Positions 7,820 to 21,638 of a stretch of DNA of 64,000 bases are shown in pieces; positions within the stretch are counted from its first letter, which is position 1; the number at the start of each line of letters is the position of its first letter. The translations under genes and the position numbers were made by a program. This DNA is from Sipunculus nudus (taxonomy: Eukaryota; Annelida; Sipuncula; Golfingiida; Sipunculidae). The notes beneath the pieces are model-generated. The model ran no database searches. It was not told where the DNA came from and worked only from the letters and a program-made list of their open reading frames with translations. The stretch covers positions 1-64,000 of the forward strand of contig JAPPUL010000062.1 of NCBI GenBank assembly GCA_026874595.1. Reading direction: 5' to 3'.

Positions 7820-10460
7820 TTACCTCAAATCTGTACTCATGGTCCAACATGCATGTATTTGGTGTTCTTAGACCCATTTTAGGGTGTATATCCATGATAA
7901 CAAGATAATATTACCTTGTTCCCACCAGCAAACATTTCAAGCCCCCAGAAAGCTGATTTCAGCTGAGGACAGTATATGGCTTATTATACACAGGCAAATA
8001 GTGTTTTGGACCACCTCATCTCTACCAGACTCATCACACACACCTGGTTTGGCTATCATTGCAATCCATTTACACCCACTGGCTGGAATCTCAAAGCATT
8101 TGGTTCAAATCCCTCAGAAAAAAAATTAGGGCCAGTTTGAATTTCCAAATCTGGACACAGTGGACATAGTGATATACAGAAAAAATCCATTTTTCCCCTC
8201 AAATCTGTACTGATGGTCCCACAAACCTGGTTTTGGTGTCATTAGGCCCAGTTTAGTGTGTATATACAGGGAAACAAGATAATATTACCCTGTTCCCACA
8301 AACAAAAATTTCATGCCCCCAGAAACCTGATTTCAGGCCAGTTTATGCTTATACACAGTCAAATAGGTTCTGGCCCCTCCTCATCCCCACAAAACTCAAC
8401 ACACACTCCTGGTTTGGGTATCATTGCAATCCATTTACACCCACTGGCTGGCATCACCAAGCATTTGGCTCAACTCCCTCAGAAAAAAAATTAGGGCCAG
8501 TTTGAATTTCCAAATCTGGACACAGTGAACATAGTGATATACAGAGAAAATCCATTTCCCCCCCTCAAATCTGTACTGATGGTCCCACAAACCTAGTTTT
8601 GGTGTCATTAGGCCCAGTTTAGGGTGTATATACAGGTAAACAAGATTATATTACCCTGTTCCCACAAACAAAAATTTCATGCCCCCAGAAACCTGATTTC
8701 AGGCCAGTTTATGCTTATACACAGTCAAATAGGTTCTGGCCCCCTTCATATCCACAAAACTCAACACACACTCCTGGTTTGGGTATCATTGCAATCCATT
8801 TACACCCACTGGCTGGCATCACCAAGCATTTGGCTCAACTCCCTCAGAAAAAAAATTAGGGCCAGTTTGAATTCCCAAATCTGGACACAGTGAACATAGT
8901 GATATACAGGGAAAATCCATTTTTTTTACCTCAAATCTGTAATGATGGTCCCTAAAACATGGTTTAGGTGTCATTAGGCCCAATTTAAGGTGTATATACA
9001 GGGAAACAAGATAATATTACCCTGTTGACACAAACAAGAATTTCAAGCCCCCAGAAACCTGATTTCAGGCCAGTTTATGCTTATACACAGTCAGATAGGT
9101 TCTGGCCCCCCTCATCTCCACAAAACTCAACACACACACCTGGTTTGGTATCATTGCAATCCATTTACACCCACTGGCTGGCATCACCAAGCATTTGGCT
9201 CAACTCCCTCAGAAAAAAAATTAGGGCCAGTTTGAATTTCCAAATCTGGACACAGTGAACATAGTGATATACAGAGAAAATCCATTTCCCCCCCTCAAAT
9301 CTGTACTGATGGTCCCACAAACCTAGTTTTGGTGTCATTAGGCCCAGTTTAGGGTGTATATACAGGTAAACAAGATTATATTACCCTGTTCCCACAAACA
9401 AAAATTTCATGCCCCCAGAAACCTGATTTCAGGCCAGTTTATGCTTATACACAGTCAAATAGGTTCTGGCCCCCTTCATATCCACAAAACTCAACACACA
9501 CTCCTGGTTTGGGTATCATTGCAATCCATTTACACCCACTGGCTGGCATCACCAAGCATTTGGCTCAACTCCCTCAGAAAAAAAATTAGGGCCAGTTTGA
9601 ATTCCCAAATCTGGACACAGTGAACATAGTGATATACAGGGAAAATCCATTTTTTTTACCTCAAATCTGTAATGATGGTCCCTAAAACATGGTTTAGGTG
9701 TCATTAGGCCCAATTTAAGGTGTATATACAGGGAAACAAGATAATATTACCCTGTTGACACAAACAAGAATTTCAAGCCCCCAGAAACCTGATTTCAGGC
9801 CAGTTTATGCTTATACACAGTCAGATAGGTTCTGGCCCCCCTCATCTCCACAAAACTCAACACACACACCTGGTTTGGTATCATTGCAATCCATTTACAC
9901 CCACTGGCTGGTATCTCAAAGCATTTGGCTCAACTCCATCAGAAAAAAAATTAGGACCAGTTTGAATTTCCAAATCTGGACACAGTGAACATAGTGATAT
10001 ACAGATAAAATCCATTTTTCCCCCTCAAATCTGTACTGATGGTCCCACAAACCTGGTTTTGGTGTCATTAGGCCCAGTTTAGGGTGTATATACAGGGAAA
10101 CAAGAAAATATTACCCTGTTCCCACAAACAAAAATTTCATTCCCCCAGAAACCTGATTTCAGGCCAGTTTATGCTTATACACAGTCAAATAGGTTCTGGC
10201 CTCCTTCATCTCCACCAGACTCTTCACAAACACCTGGCTTGGGTTTCATTGCAATCCATTCACACCCACTGGCTGGCATCTCCAAGCATATAGCTCAACT
10301 TCTTCAGAAAAAAATATAGACCACTTTAAAGTTTATCAAATCTGGACATAGTGGTTTATGCAGAAATCAATTGTTCTGATCTCAAATCTGAAATAGTGGT
10401 CATAGAACATTGGTTGGTTCTTGTATGATTTTATTCAATTTACAATCAATTTGCAGGAAA
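7820..10460 (+). repeat. 366-bp satellite block, ~7 monomers (A-B-C-D-C'-D'-E)
   Basis: The anchor GTGTATAT recurs at 7884, 8258, 8624, 8990, 9354, 9720 and 10084, steps of 364-374 bp. The outer monomers are the most diverged: A carries its own variants, and beyond E the repeat decays (last recognisable homology near 10460). C-D and C'-D' are near-identical 730-bp dimers, so this is a small higher-order structure. The only clear difference is near the end of D', where GGCATCACC becomes GGTATCTCA. Each monomer has a poly-A run followed by TTAGGGCCAGTTTGAATT, and conserved GGCCAGTTT cores. No open frame here is credible: frames are short, start at GTG and follow the repeat period. The same block occurs in every unit; in U0 it spans 1-2523 with anchors at 301, 675, 1051, 1417, 1783 and 2147. 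Confidence 0.93.
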
Positions 10461-13400
10461 ACCTGGCATTTTATTTTACTTCAATACACCAACAATAAAC
10501 AATCTAAGGACAAGTGAACAGGCTACCATACATATCTTAGGGAAAGGAAAACAGCAAAGGTTGTTTACATTGAGGACACATGGCAACCAGGTGGTTGGCG
10601 CTGGTCTGTGAAGCTTACGAAGCAGCAATCAAAGGAAGACGATAACAACACAATAGAAGTCTTCTTCATGGGCCATCGCACACCCATAGAACACGGCTCC
10701 AACTGTCAAGTGTAATGCCCCTGCCGACATTTACTATCACATACTGCCGCCACTTATGGTCACGGCAATAGGATGTACTTTTTTATTTGAAGAAAAAACG
10801 ATCCCAGATTTGACGAAACTTACAATATAAACACATAATGTGACCGAGAGTGTTAGACGCTATCGAATGCTGAAAACTAAAGGTCTTCAGCATTAAAATA
10901 ACAGAATTATAGGCGTATCTTTGAATGGTCCCATGTTCTCGTTTGACAAGAAATGATGCGAGATATGACGAGATATTCAATTTTGTCACTTCAAACTAGT
11001 CAAGTGAATCTTGAACAATAGAAAAATAAAATCTCTGGCATTCAAATGACAGAGATATAGACATTTGTTCGAATTCTCGAATATTCTCATTTGGCGGGAG
11101 ATGGTACGAGATGTGGCGAGATATAAGTTATTATCTTGTTAAGCTCCCAAAACGCAACAAAATGCTGAAAACTGCTCCTCTTTAGCCGAAAAGGTGACCA
11201 AGTTATATGCATTTCTGTGAAATCTCGTAATTTCTCGTTTGACGGAAAACAGAGCGAGATTCTACGAGACTTGCAATTAACTGCATTAGTGGGAAGGGAA
11301 TGCTACCTCATGCAGAAAACTAGACACTTGTAGTATAAATATTAACAGAGATAGAAGCAAAAAACTTATTATTTTCAGATTGCCAAGTTTTACCCCAAAA
11401 CTTGCTTACCATGGTAACAGCAGCGCAAAGCTACATGTAGGCAGGAATAAGCCGACGATCCTAGTTTCAGATAAGACAGTAAACATTGTGCCACGTTTAA
11501 TATTTTTTTTGGTATTGCAGAAAAATGGTAAGTTGCAGTGTTTCCAGTACCACGCCCCCTGGTGGCTAATTTCAAAAAATGAAAAAACAAGTTCGAGATA
11601 ATACAGAACAACAGAAAATATGTCACTTTCAGAACCTTAGCTGTAAAACTGCCACCTGTAAATCGTATTTAATGAAATCTCGAAAAGTCTCATTTGACGA
11701 CAAATGGCACGAGATTTTGCGAGACTTACATTAATTTCGCATAGAGCATATTAAATGCTACGCAATACAAAAAACTAGACCTCTCTAACTTGAATAATGA
11801 GAAATTTGGAGGGAAATTTTCGAATTTTCTGAATTTCCCCCAAAAATACGTTACCATGGTAACCATTGACCGGAAAAATTTGCCAGCACTTGGAAAGCTA
11901 ACATAGTGAGGAATAAAATGAGCTACAGATTATGCGGCTACGATTATTATTGACGAACATATGAAGAAAATAAAGATTTTAGGTTTTTTGGTGACCCTGA
12001 CCTTGACCTTTGACCGATCATGACCAAAAACAATAGGCTCCGAGGAGAACCAATCTTACACTTGATGCATAAGTTTCAGAGCGATTGCTTAAAAACTGTG
12101 GCCTCTAGCGCGTGTACATACAGACAAACAGACAGACAAACAAACAAACAAACAAACAAACATACGCGGGTGATCAACATGCTTGCGAAAATCGAAGATT
12201 TCCGGCAAGCAACAAACAGACAAACAGACATCCGCGACTGACCAACCAGCTTGCGAAAATCGAAGATTTCCGGCAAGCAATAAAGTCTGGACTGTGCCTC
12301 CAACATGTATGATCATAGATGGGGCCCGGAGAGGCCGTCACGCACCGCTGCACACGCCGGCCGCCCACCGTAGGGACCCTGCCGCCACTTGCGGCGACGG
12401 CACGTGTCTTCGTGGTTTGGCGAAAAACGGCGCGAGATTTGACGAGACTAACAATGTGACCCCTGAATGTGACTGCGAGTGTCAGCCGCTATCCAGCGCT
12501 GCAAACCATGTGTCTGTAGCGTGAAAAATGACATAATTATAGGCATTTCTTTGAATGGTCACGTGTTCTCGTTTCACGAGAAACGGTGCGAGATATGACG
12601 AGACTTGCGATTGAATGACTAAGAACTAGAGGGATGCTGTCTAAGGCCAAACACCAGACCTTTCTATCGCAAATATCAACAGAGAGAGAAGCTGGAAAAC
12701 TCCGAATTTTCAGATTGTCAAGTTTTACCCCAAAATTTGGTAACCATGGTAACGGCAGCACAAAGCAACATGTGCGAAGGGATAAGCCAATGTTCCTAGT
12801 TTCAGATACGACCCAAAAAATGGTGTCACGTTTAATATTTTTTGAGATATTGCAGAAAAATGATATGTTACAGTGTTTCATGTACCACGCCCCCTGGTGG
12901 CTATTTCCAAAAAATGAAAAATTGATTTCGAGATATTTCTAAACAACACAAAATATGTCATTTTCAAAGTCATAGTTTAAAAAATGCGACCTGTAAGCCA
13001 TATTTAATGAAATCTCGAAAATTCTCGTTTGACGAGAAATGGTGCGAGATTTTACGAGACTTTTACTTGTATGATAAAAAGCTTATTTAGTACTATATGA
13101 TGCAAAAAACTAGAACTCTCTAGCTTTAAAAATGACAAAGTTAGAAAAATTAGGCCTTTTATTTTCGAAAATCATGAGATTTCCCCCAAAATGTGTAACC
13201 ATAGAAACAGCAGATTTCAGCAACATATACATCAGAAGAAAGGCCTTGGAATGCCGATTAAAATGAGCCATGTTTGAAGTGGCTATGACAAATAGTAATG
13301 GAGATATGAAGAAAAGAGCACTTTAGGAACTTTTGATGACCTTGACCTTGACCTTTGACCTATATTGCCCCAAAACAATAGGCTTCTTGCATTTTTGATT

Positions 13401-13677
13401 CTACACAAACTGTGAAAGTTTGAAAGCGATGGGATGAAAATTGCGACCTGTAGAGACTGGACAGACAAACAAACAAACAAACAAACAGACTAGATGACCT
13501 GAGGTCACGCGCTTGCCGGAAGTGACCGGAAATAAGACAGCGAAATAGATGGACAGTTACTAGGCAGACAGACAGACAGGGAACATTCGGATCTGATCAA
13601 ATGAAAAACCTCTATCATGGGGGAAACAGTAGCACATATGAATAAGGTCTTGCTGATTTTCAAAAGTCAAAGAGGAG

Positions 13678-13717
<40 letters not shown>

Positions 13718-15740
13718 GACACATTATTAGTGTTATTATTAGTAGCTATCCTGTACAGGACAATCCATTTTTGACAGAAATAAAAAATAATACAAATCCA
13801 ACTGAATACTTCTTCTATTCTTGAGTGCTGGAAATAAGAAAAAGCGATGAAAATGAAACTTGAAGAGTTGAACGTCCAGAATGCCGAAACGCAAGCGCAG
13901 CCGCGTTCGTGTTAGACAGAGACCCGACCTCTAGGTAACAGAGACGTGACCTTTCATTCCTGGACATATAGGTCGGCCTGAGGACATCTTCAAGTCTGAT
14001 GATGGCTTAAATTAGGGCTGTCCTTGAAGAAAAAAGGCAGTCGGTCAGCCTGCGTCCGGGAATTATAAAATTCCAAGAAGTCCTGCCCATCACGGATTAA
14101 CTGTAATGTCCCCTTGGTGTAGGTTATCTGTAATGTGAAATTTAATATATTTTAAAAATTGGAATCTTTGGTTAAAAAAGGAGAGACTTTTAAGGAGTCT
14201 GAAGTGGTAAGTAATAAGATAAAAAAATTTGAGGCCCTAGTTCCGTGGTGGGTTAGGACTTGATATATAAAAATATATTCTGGCATGAGAGAGGGGTGCT
14301 GTCCAATTTTTTGGCGCCTGCCGCACGTTTGTGAATAAAACGGTACGTTTGACACGGGCGCGATGGAAATTTAAGAGGAAAGGTAGTAATCCCAAGCCGT
14401 AGTTGAATTGTTTTGACCCCAGAGTATGCAGTCCTGGCTTAAATAGGCATGGGACGGGCTCTTTTTTATACCCGGAACGCCAGAAGAGGCTGGAGATTGA
14501 ATGAAGGATTGGGCCAGTTTTCATCCGAAAAACCTGGGAATTGGCAATTTAAAAAAATGACAGGGACCTTCTTAGCCCGTTCCAGCTCAGGGAACGGTCA
14601 TTAGAATATTGTCGGGAATCCATATTATCCTACCTGTGGGCTGGGACGGTCCAGAAAACCGCAATTATACGGGTATCCATAAAATTGTATGTCAATTTTT
14701 GTCATTAATAAATATATATACATCTATAACGCGGACAGCTGGAGAATTCGCGGAGAATTCATCATGATGATATTATTAAATGTGAGCAAAGGTACAATTT
14801 ATGTTTTGTATCATATTTCCTTAAGAACCTGTAAATTTGATATCCTGCATGGTTTTGTTACGGTTTGCACAGTAAACTGTTGAAAAAATATATAGTGTTT
14901 AGCGTTTTCGTCTGATGTAAGATCGGTAGTCAATGTTAGCTGGTGATTCAGATTGGTGTTAGTGGCAGTCCCACATTGTTTGCGCTGGTTATTATTTCGG
15001 TAATTTAACAGTGAATAAATGTCTTTAGAGTAATATAGTGGTAGATTTTAAATGATTTTAACGTGTAATTAAAAGTATCATTGCATATAAAATCTCTCCG
15101 TGAATTGTCCGGGAATTCCCCGCGTTTACATATAAACGCATTTACCAGCCGTATGAAAGTTTTTGTCCGCTTTCATAATGTTTGCCGTGCCCCGGACACA
15201 AATTTAAGACGAGATGGACTAAACCCCGCCCCTGTAGGATTGTTTGGACTCTGAAGAAACGAACCCTCGCAGGAAATGCGGTGGGACGGGCTCTTTCTTA
15301 TTCGATGAACGCTCGAAAAGAGTGGTGAATGATTGAAAAAATAGGGTCATTTTCACTGTCATCTTGAATAACGGAATAAATATTTTTTTAAAAATTCATA
15401 GAGACTTGGTCATCCAATAACAGCAGAAAAAAATGTTCTTTCAAATGTTGTGTGGTGTCCATGGTACCCTCGCCCCACCGCCGGGATCCAAAGAGAAGCC
15501 TGGATTTTACTGCAAAAAAAACACAAACACCCCCCCCCCCCAAAAAAAAAAAACAAAAACAAAAAAACTTTTATTCATTTTATTTTTATTTTTTATTACT
15601 GGATGTAATTGAATATCATGGTTTATTTATAAAAAAATAAGATGCAATTCATTGGATGAAAAGAGATTTTATTAAATATATTGATACAGTTTATAACAGT
15701 TTGATATTTGATTTTTTTTAATTTATAGACAGACAATTTG
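7820..15740 (+). repeat. Macrosatellite unit U1 (complete, reference copy)
   Basis: First complete unit. Sub-feature positions: satellite 7820-10460; exon-like stretch 10518-10715; modular repeat M1 10722-12161; duplicated hairpin 12181-12212 and 12249-12280; modular repeat M2 12313-13487; (GACA)9 13680-13715; minus-strand 95-codon frame 14237-14524 and its diverged relative 15219-15362; C12-A12 tract 15530-15553. Confidence 0.96.
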
Positions 15741-18700
15741 TTACCTCAAATCTGTACTCATGGTCCAACATGCATGTATTTGGTGTTCTTAGACCCATTT
15801 TAGGGTGTATATCCATGATAACAAGATAATATTACCTTGTTCCCACCAGCAAACATTTCAAGCCCCCAGAAAGCTGATTTCAGCTGAGGACAGTATATGG
15901 CTTATTATACACAGGCAAATAGTGTTTTGGACCACCTCATCTCTACCAGACTCATCACACACACCTGGTTTGGCTATCATTGCAATCCATTTACACCCAC
16001 TGGCTGGAATCTCAAAGCATTTGGTTCAAATCCCTCAGAAAAAAAATTAGGGCCAGTTTGAATTTCCAAATCTGGACACAGTGGACATAGTGATATACAG
16101 AAAAAATCCATTTTTCCCCTCAAATCTGTACTGATGGTCCCACAAACCTGGTTTTGGTGTCATTAGGCCCAGTTTAGTGTGTATATACAGGGAAACAAGA
16201 TAATATTACCCTGTTCCCACAAACAAAAATTTCATGCCCCCAGAAACCTGATTTCAGGCCAGTTTATGCTTATACACAGTCAAATAGGTTCTGGCCCCTC
16301 CTCATCCCCACAAAACTCAACACACACTCCTGGTTTGGGTATCATTGCAATCCATTTACACCCACTGGCTGGCATCACCAAGCATTTGGCTCAACTCCCT
16401 CAGAAAAAAAATTAGGGCCAGTTTGAATTTCCAAATCTGGACACAGTGAACATAGTGATATACAGAGAAAATCCATTTCCCCCCCTCAAATCTGTACTGA
16501 TGGTCCCACAAACCTAGTTTTGGTGTCATTAGGCCCAGTTTAGGGTGTATATACAGGTAAACAAGATTATATTACCCTGTTCCCACAAACAAAAATTTCA
16601 TGCCCCCAGAAACCTGATTTCAGGCCAGTTTATGCTTATACACAGTCAAATAGGTTCTGGCCCCCTTCATATCCACAAAACTCAACACACACTCCTGGTT
16701 TGGGTATCATTGCAATCCATTTACACCCACTGGCTGGCATCACCAAGCATTTGGCTCAACTCCCTCAGAAAAAAAATTAGGGCCAGTTTGAATTCCCAAA
16801 TCTGGACACAGTGAACATAGTGATATACAGGGAAAATCCATTTTTTTTACCTCAAATCTGTAATGATGGTCCCTAAAACATGGTTTAGGTGTCATTAGGC
16901 CCAATTTAAGGTGTATATACAGGGAAACAAGATAATATTACCCTGTTGACACAAACAAGAATTTCAAGCCCCCAGAAACCTGATTTCAGGCCAGTTTATG
17001 CTTATACACAGTCAGATAGGTTCTGGCCCCCCTCATCTCCACAAAACTCAACACACACACCTGGTTTGGTATCATTGCAATCCATTTACACCCACTGGCT
17101 GGCATCACCAAGCATTTGGCTCAACTCCCTCAGAAAAAAAATTAGGGCCAGTTTGAATTTCCAAATCTGGACACAGTGAACATAGTGATATACAGAGAAA
17201 ATCCATTTCCCCCCCTCAAATCTGTACTGATGGTCCCACAAACCTAGTTTTGGTGTCATTAGGCCCAGTTTAGGGTGTATATACAGGTAAACAAGATTAT
17301 ATTACCCTGTTCCCACAAACAAAAATTTCATGCCCCCAGAAACCTGATTTCAGGCCAGTTTATGCTTATACACAGTCAAATAGGTTCTGGCCCCCTTCAT
17401 ATCCACAAAACTCAACACACACTCCTGGTTTGGGTATCATTGCAATCCATTTACACCCACTGGCTGGCATCACCAAGCATTTGGCTCAACTCCCTCAGAA
17501 AAAAAATTAGGGCCAGTTTGAATTCCCAAATCTGGACACAGTGAACATAGTGATATACAGGGAAAATCCATTTTTTTTACCTCAAATCTGTAATGATGGT
17601 CCCTAAAACATGGTTTAGGTGTCATTAGGCCCAATTTAAGGTGTATATACAGGGAAACAAGATAATATTACCCTGTTGACACAAACAAGAATTTCAAGCC
17701 CCCAGAAACCTGATTTCAGGCCAGTTTATGCTTATACACAGTCAGATAGGTTCTGGCCCCCCTCATCTCCACAAAACTCAACACACACACCTGGTTTGGT
17801 ATCATTGCAATCCATTTACACCCACTGGCTGGTATCTCAAAGCATTTGGCTCAACTCCATCAGAAAAAAAATTAGGACCAGTTTGAATTTCCAAATCTGG
17901 ACACAGTGAACATAGTGATATACAGATAAAATCCATTTTTCCCCCTCAAATCTGTACTGATGGTCCCACAAACCTGGTTTTGGTGTCATTAGGCCCAGTT
18001 TAGGGTGTATATACAGGGAAACAAGAAAATATTACCCTGTTCCCACAAACAAAAATTTCATTCCCCCAGAAACCTGATTTCAGGCCAGTTTATGCTTATA
18101 CACAGTCAAATAGGTTCTGGCCTCCTTCATCTCCACCAGACTCTTCACAAACACCTGGCTTGGGTTTCATTGCAATCCATTCACACCCACTGGCTGGCAT
18201 CTCCAAGCATATAGCTCAACTTCTTCAGAAAAAAATATAGACCACTTTAAAGTTTATCAAATCTGGACATAGTGGTTTATGCAGAAATCAATTGTTCTGA
18301 TCTCAAATCTGAAATAGTGGTCATAGAACATTGGTTGGTTCTTGTATGATTTTATTCAATTTACAATCAATTTGCAGGAAAACCTGGCATTTTATTTTAC
18401 TTCAATACACCAACAATAAACAATCTAAGGACAAGTGAACAGGCTACCATACATATCTTAGGGAAAGGAAAACAGCAAAGGTTGTTTACATTGAGGACAC
18501 ATGGCAACCAGGTGGTTGGCGCTGGTCTGTGAAGCTTACGAAGCAGCAATCAAAGGAAGACGATAACAACACAATAGAAGTCTTCTTCATGGGCCATCGC
18601 ACACCCATAGAACACGGCTCCAACTGTCAAGTGTAATGCCCCTGCCGACATTTACTATCACATACTGCCGCCACTTATGGTCACGGCAATAGGATGTACT

Positions 18701-21598
18701 TTTTTATTTGAAGAAAAAACGATCCCAGATTTGACGAAACTTACAATATAAACACATAATGTGACCGAGAGTGTTAGACGCTATCGAATGCTGAAAACTA
18801 AAGGTCTTCAGCATTAAAATAACAGAATTATAGGCGTATCTTTGAATGGTCCCATGTTCTCGTTTGACAAGAAATGATGCGAGATATGACGAGATATTCA
18901 ATTTTGTCACTTCAAACTAGTCAAGTGAATCTTGAACAATAGAAAAATAAAATCTCTGGCATTCAAATGACAGAGATATAGACATTTGTTCGAATTCTCG
19001 AATATTCTCATTTGGCGGGAGATGGTACGAGATGTGGCGAGATATAAGTTATTATCTTGTTAAGCTCCCAAAACGCAACAAAATGCTGAAAACTGCTCCT
19101 CTTTAGCCGAAAAGGTGACCAAGTTATATGCATTTCTGTGAAATCTCGTAATTTCTCGTTTGACGGAAAACAGAGCGAGATTCTACGAGACTTGCAATTA
19201 ACTGCATTAGTGGGAAGGGAATGCTACCTCATGCAGAAAACTAGACACTTGTAGTATAAATATTAACAGAGATAGAAGCAAAAAACTTATTATTTTCAGA
19301 TTGCCAAGTTTTACCCCAAAACTTGCTTACCATGGTAACAGCAGCGCAAAGCTACATGTAGGCAGGAATAAGCCGACGATCCTAGTTTCAGATAAGACAG
19401 TAAACATTGTGCCACGTTTAATATTTTTTTTGGTATTGCAGAAAAATGGTAAGTTGCAGTGTTTCCAGTACCACGCCCCCTGGTGGCTAATTTCAAAAAA
19501 TGAAAAAACAAGTTCGAGATAATACAGAACAACAGAAAATATGTCACTTTCAGAACCTTAGCTGTAAAACTGCCACCTGTAAATCGTATTTAATGAAATC
19601 TCGAAAAGTCTCATTTGACGACAAATGGCACGAGATTTTGCGAGACTTACATTAATTTCGCATAGAGCATATTAAATGCTACGCAATACAAAAAACTAGA
19701 CCTCTCTAACTTGAATAATGAGAAATTTGGAGGGAAATTTTCGAATTTTCTGAATTTCCCCCAAAAATACGTTACCATGGTAACCATTGACCGGAAAAAT
19801 TTGCCAGCACTTGGAAAGCTAACATAGTGAGGAATAAAATGAGCTACAGATTATGCGGCTACGATTATTATTGACGAACATATGAAGAAAATAAAGATTT
19901 TAGGTTTTTTGGTGACCCTGACCTTGACCTTTGACCGATCATGACCAAAAACAATAGGCTCCGAGGAGAACCAATCTTACACTTGATGCATAAGTTTCAG
20001 AGCGATTGCTTAAAAACTGTGGCCTCTAGCGCGTGTACATACAGACAAACAGACAGACAAACAAACAAACAAACAAACAAACATACGCGGGTGATCAACA
20101 TGCTTGCGAAAATCGAAGATTTCCGGCAAGCAACAAACAGACAAACAGACATCCGCGACTGACCAACCAGCTTGCGAAAATCGAAGATTTCCGGCAAGCA
20201 ATAAAGTCTGGACTGTGCCTCCAACATGTATGATCATAGATGGGGCCCGGAGAGGCCGTCACGCACCGCTGCACACGCCGGCCGCCCACCGTAGGGACCC
20301 TGCCGCCACTTGCGGCGACGGCACGTGTCTTCGTGGTTTGGCGAAAAACGGCGCGAGATTTGACGAGACTAACAATGTGACCCCTGAATGTGACTGCGAG
20401 TGTCAGCCGCTATCCAGCGCTGCAAACCATGTGTCTGTAGCGTGAAAAATGACATAATTATAGGCATTTCTTTGAATGGTCACGTGTTCTCGTTTCACGA
20501 GAAACGGTGCGAGATATGACGAGACTTGCGATTGAATGACTAAGAACTAGAGGGATGCTGTCTAAGGCCAAACACCAGACCTTTCTATCGCAAATATCAA
20601 CAGAGAGAGAAGCTGGAAAACTCCGAATTTTCAGATTGTCAAGTTTTACCCCAAAATTTGGTAACCATGGTAACGGCAGCACAAAGCAACATGTGCGAAG
20701 GGATAAGCCAATGTTCCTAGTTTCAGATACGACCCAAAAAATGGTGTCACGTTTAATATTTTTTGAGATATTGCAGAAAAATGATATGTTACAGTGTTTC
20801 ATGTACCACGCCCCCTGGTGGCTATTTCCAAAAAATGAAAAATTGATTTCGAGATATTTCTAAACAACACAAAATATGTCATTTTCAAAGTCATAGTTTA
20901 AAAAATGCGACCTGTAAGCCATATTTAATGAAATCTCGAAAATTCTCGTTTGACGAGAAATGGTGCGAGATTTTACGAGACTTTTACTTGTATGATAAAA
21001 AGCTTATTTAGTACTATATGATGCAAAAAACTAGAACTCTCTAGCTTTAAAAATGACAAAGTTAGAAAAATTAGGCCTTTTATTTTCGAAAATCATGAGA
21101 TTTCCCCCAAAATGTGTAACCATAGAAACAGCAGATTTCAGCAACATATACATCAGAAGAAAGGCCTTGGAATGCCGATTAAAATGAGCCATGTTTGAAG
21201 TGGCTATGACAAATAGTAATGGAGATATGAAGAAAAGAGCACTTTAGGAACTTTTGATGACCTTGACCTTGACCTTTGACCTATATTGCCCCAAAACAAT
21301 AGGCTTCTTGCATTTTTGATTCTACACAAACTGTGAAAGTTTGAAAGCGATGGGATGAAAATTGCGACCTGTAGAGACTGGACAGACAAACAAACAAACA
21401 AACAAACAGACTAGATGACCTGAGGTCACGCGCTTGCCGGAAGTGACCGGAAATAAGACAGCGAAATAGATGGACAGTTACTAGGCAGACAGACAGACAG
21501 GGAACATTCGGATCTGATCAAATGAAAAACCTCTATCATGGGGGAAACAGTAGCACATATGAATAAGGTCTTGCTGATTTTCAAAAGTCAAAGAGGAG

Positions 21599-21638
<40 letters not shown>

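Noticed and set aside
8100-8120. Pol III B-box-like GGTTCAAATCC in monomer A
   Set aside because: Present only in monomer A (others read GGCTCAACTCC), with no A-box at the right distance and no tRNA fold; likely chance.
8480-8640. TTAGGG words as telomeric repeats
   Set aside because: TTAGGG occurs once or twice per monomer, isolated, never in tandem.
7884-10293. Series of 62-89-codon frames repeating through the satellite
   Set aside because: They start at GTG or other non-ATG codons, follow the 366-bp period and show no codon bias. They are satellite sequence read in frame.
7820-10460. CRISPR array
   Set aside because: Repeats are hundreds of bases long and directly abut with no unique spacers. 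The genome context is animal, and there are no cas genes.
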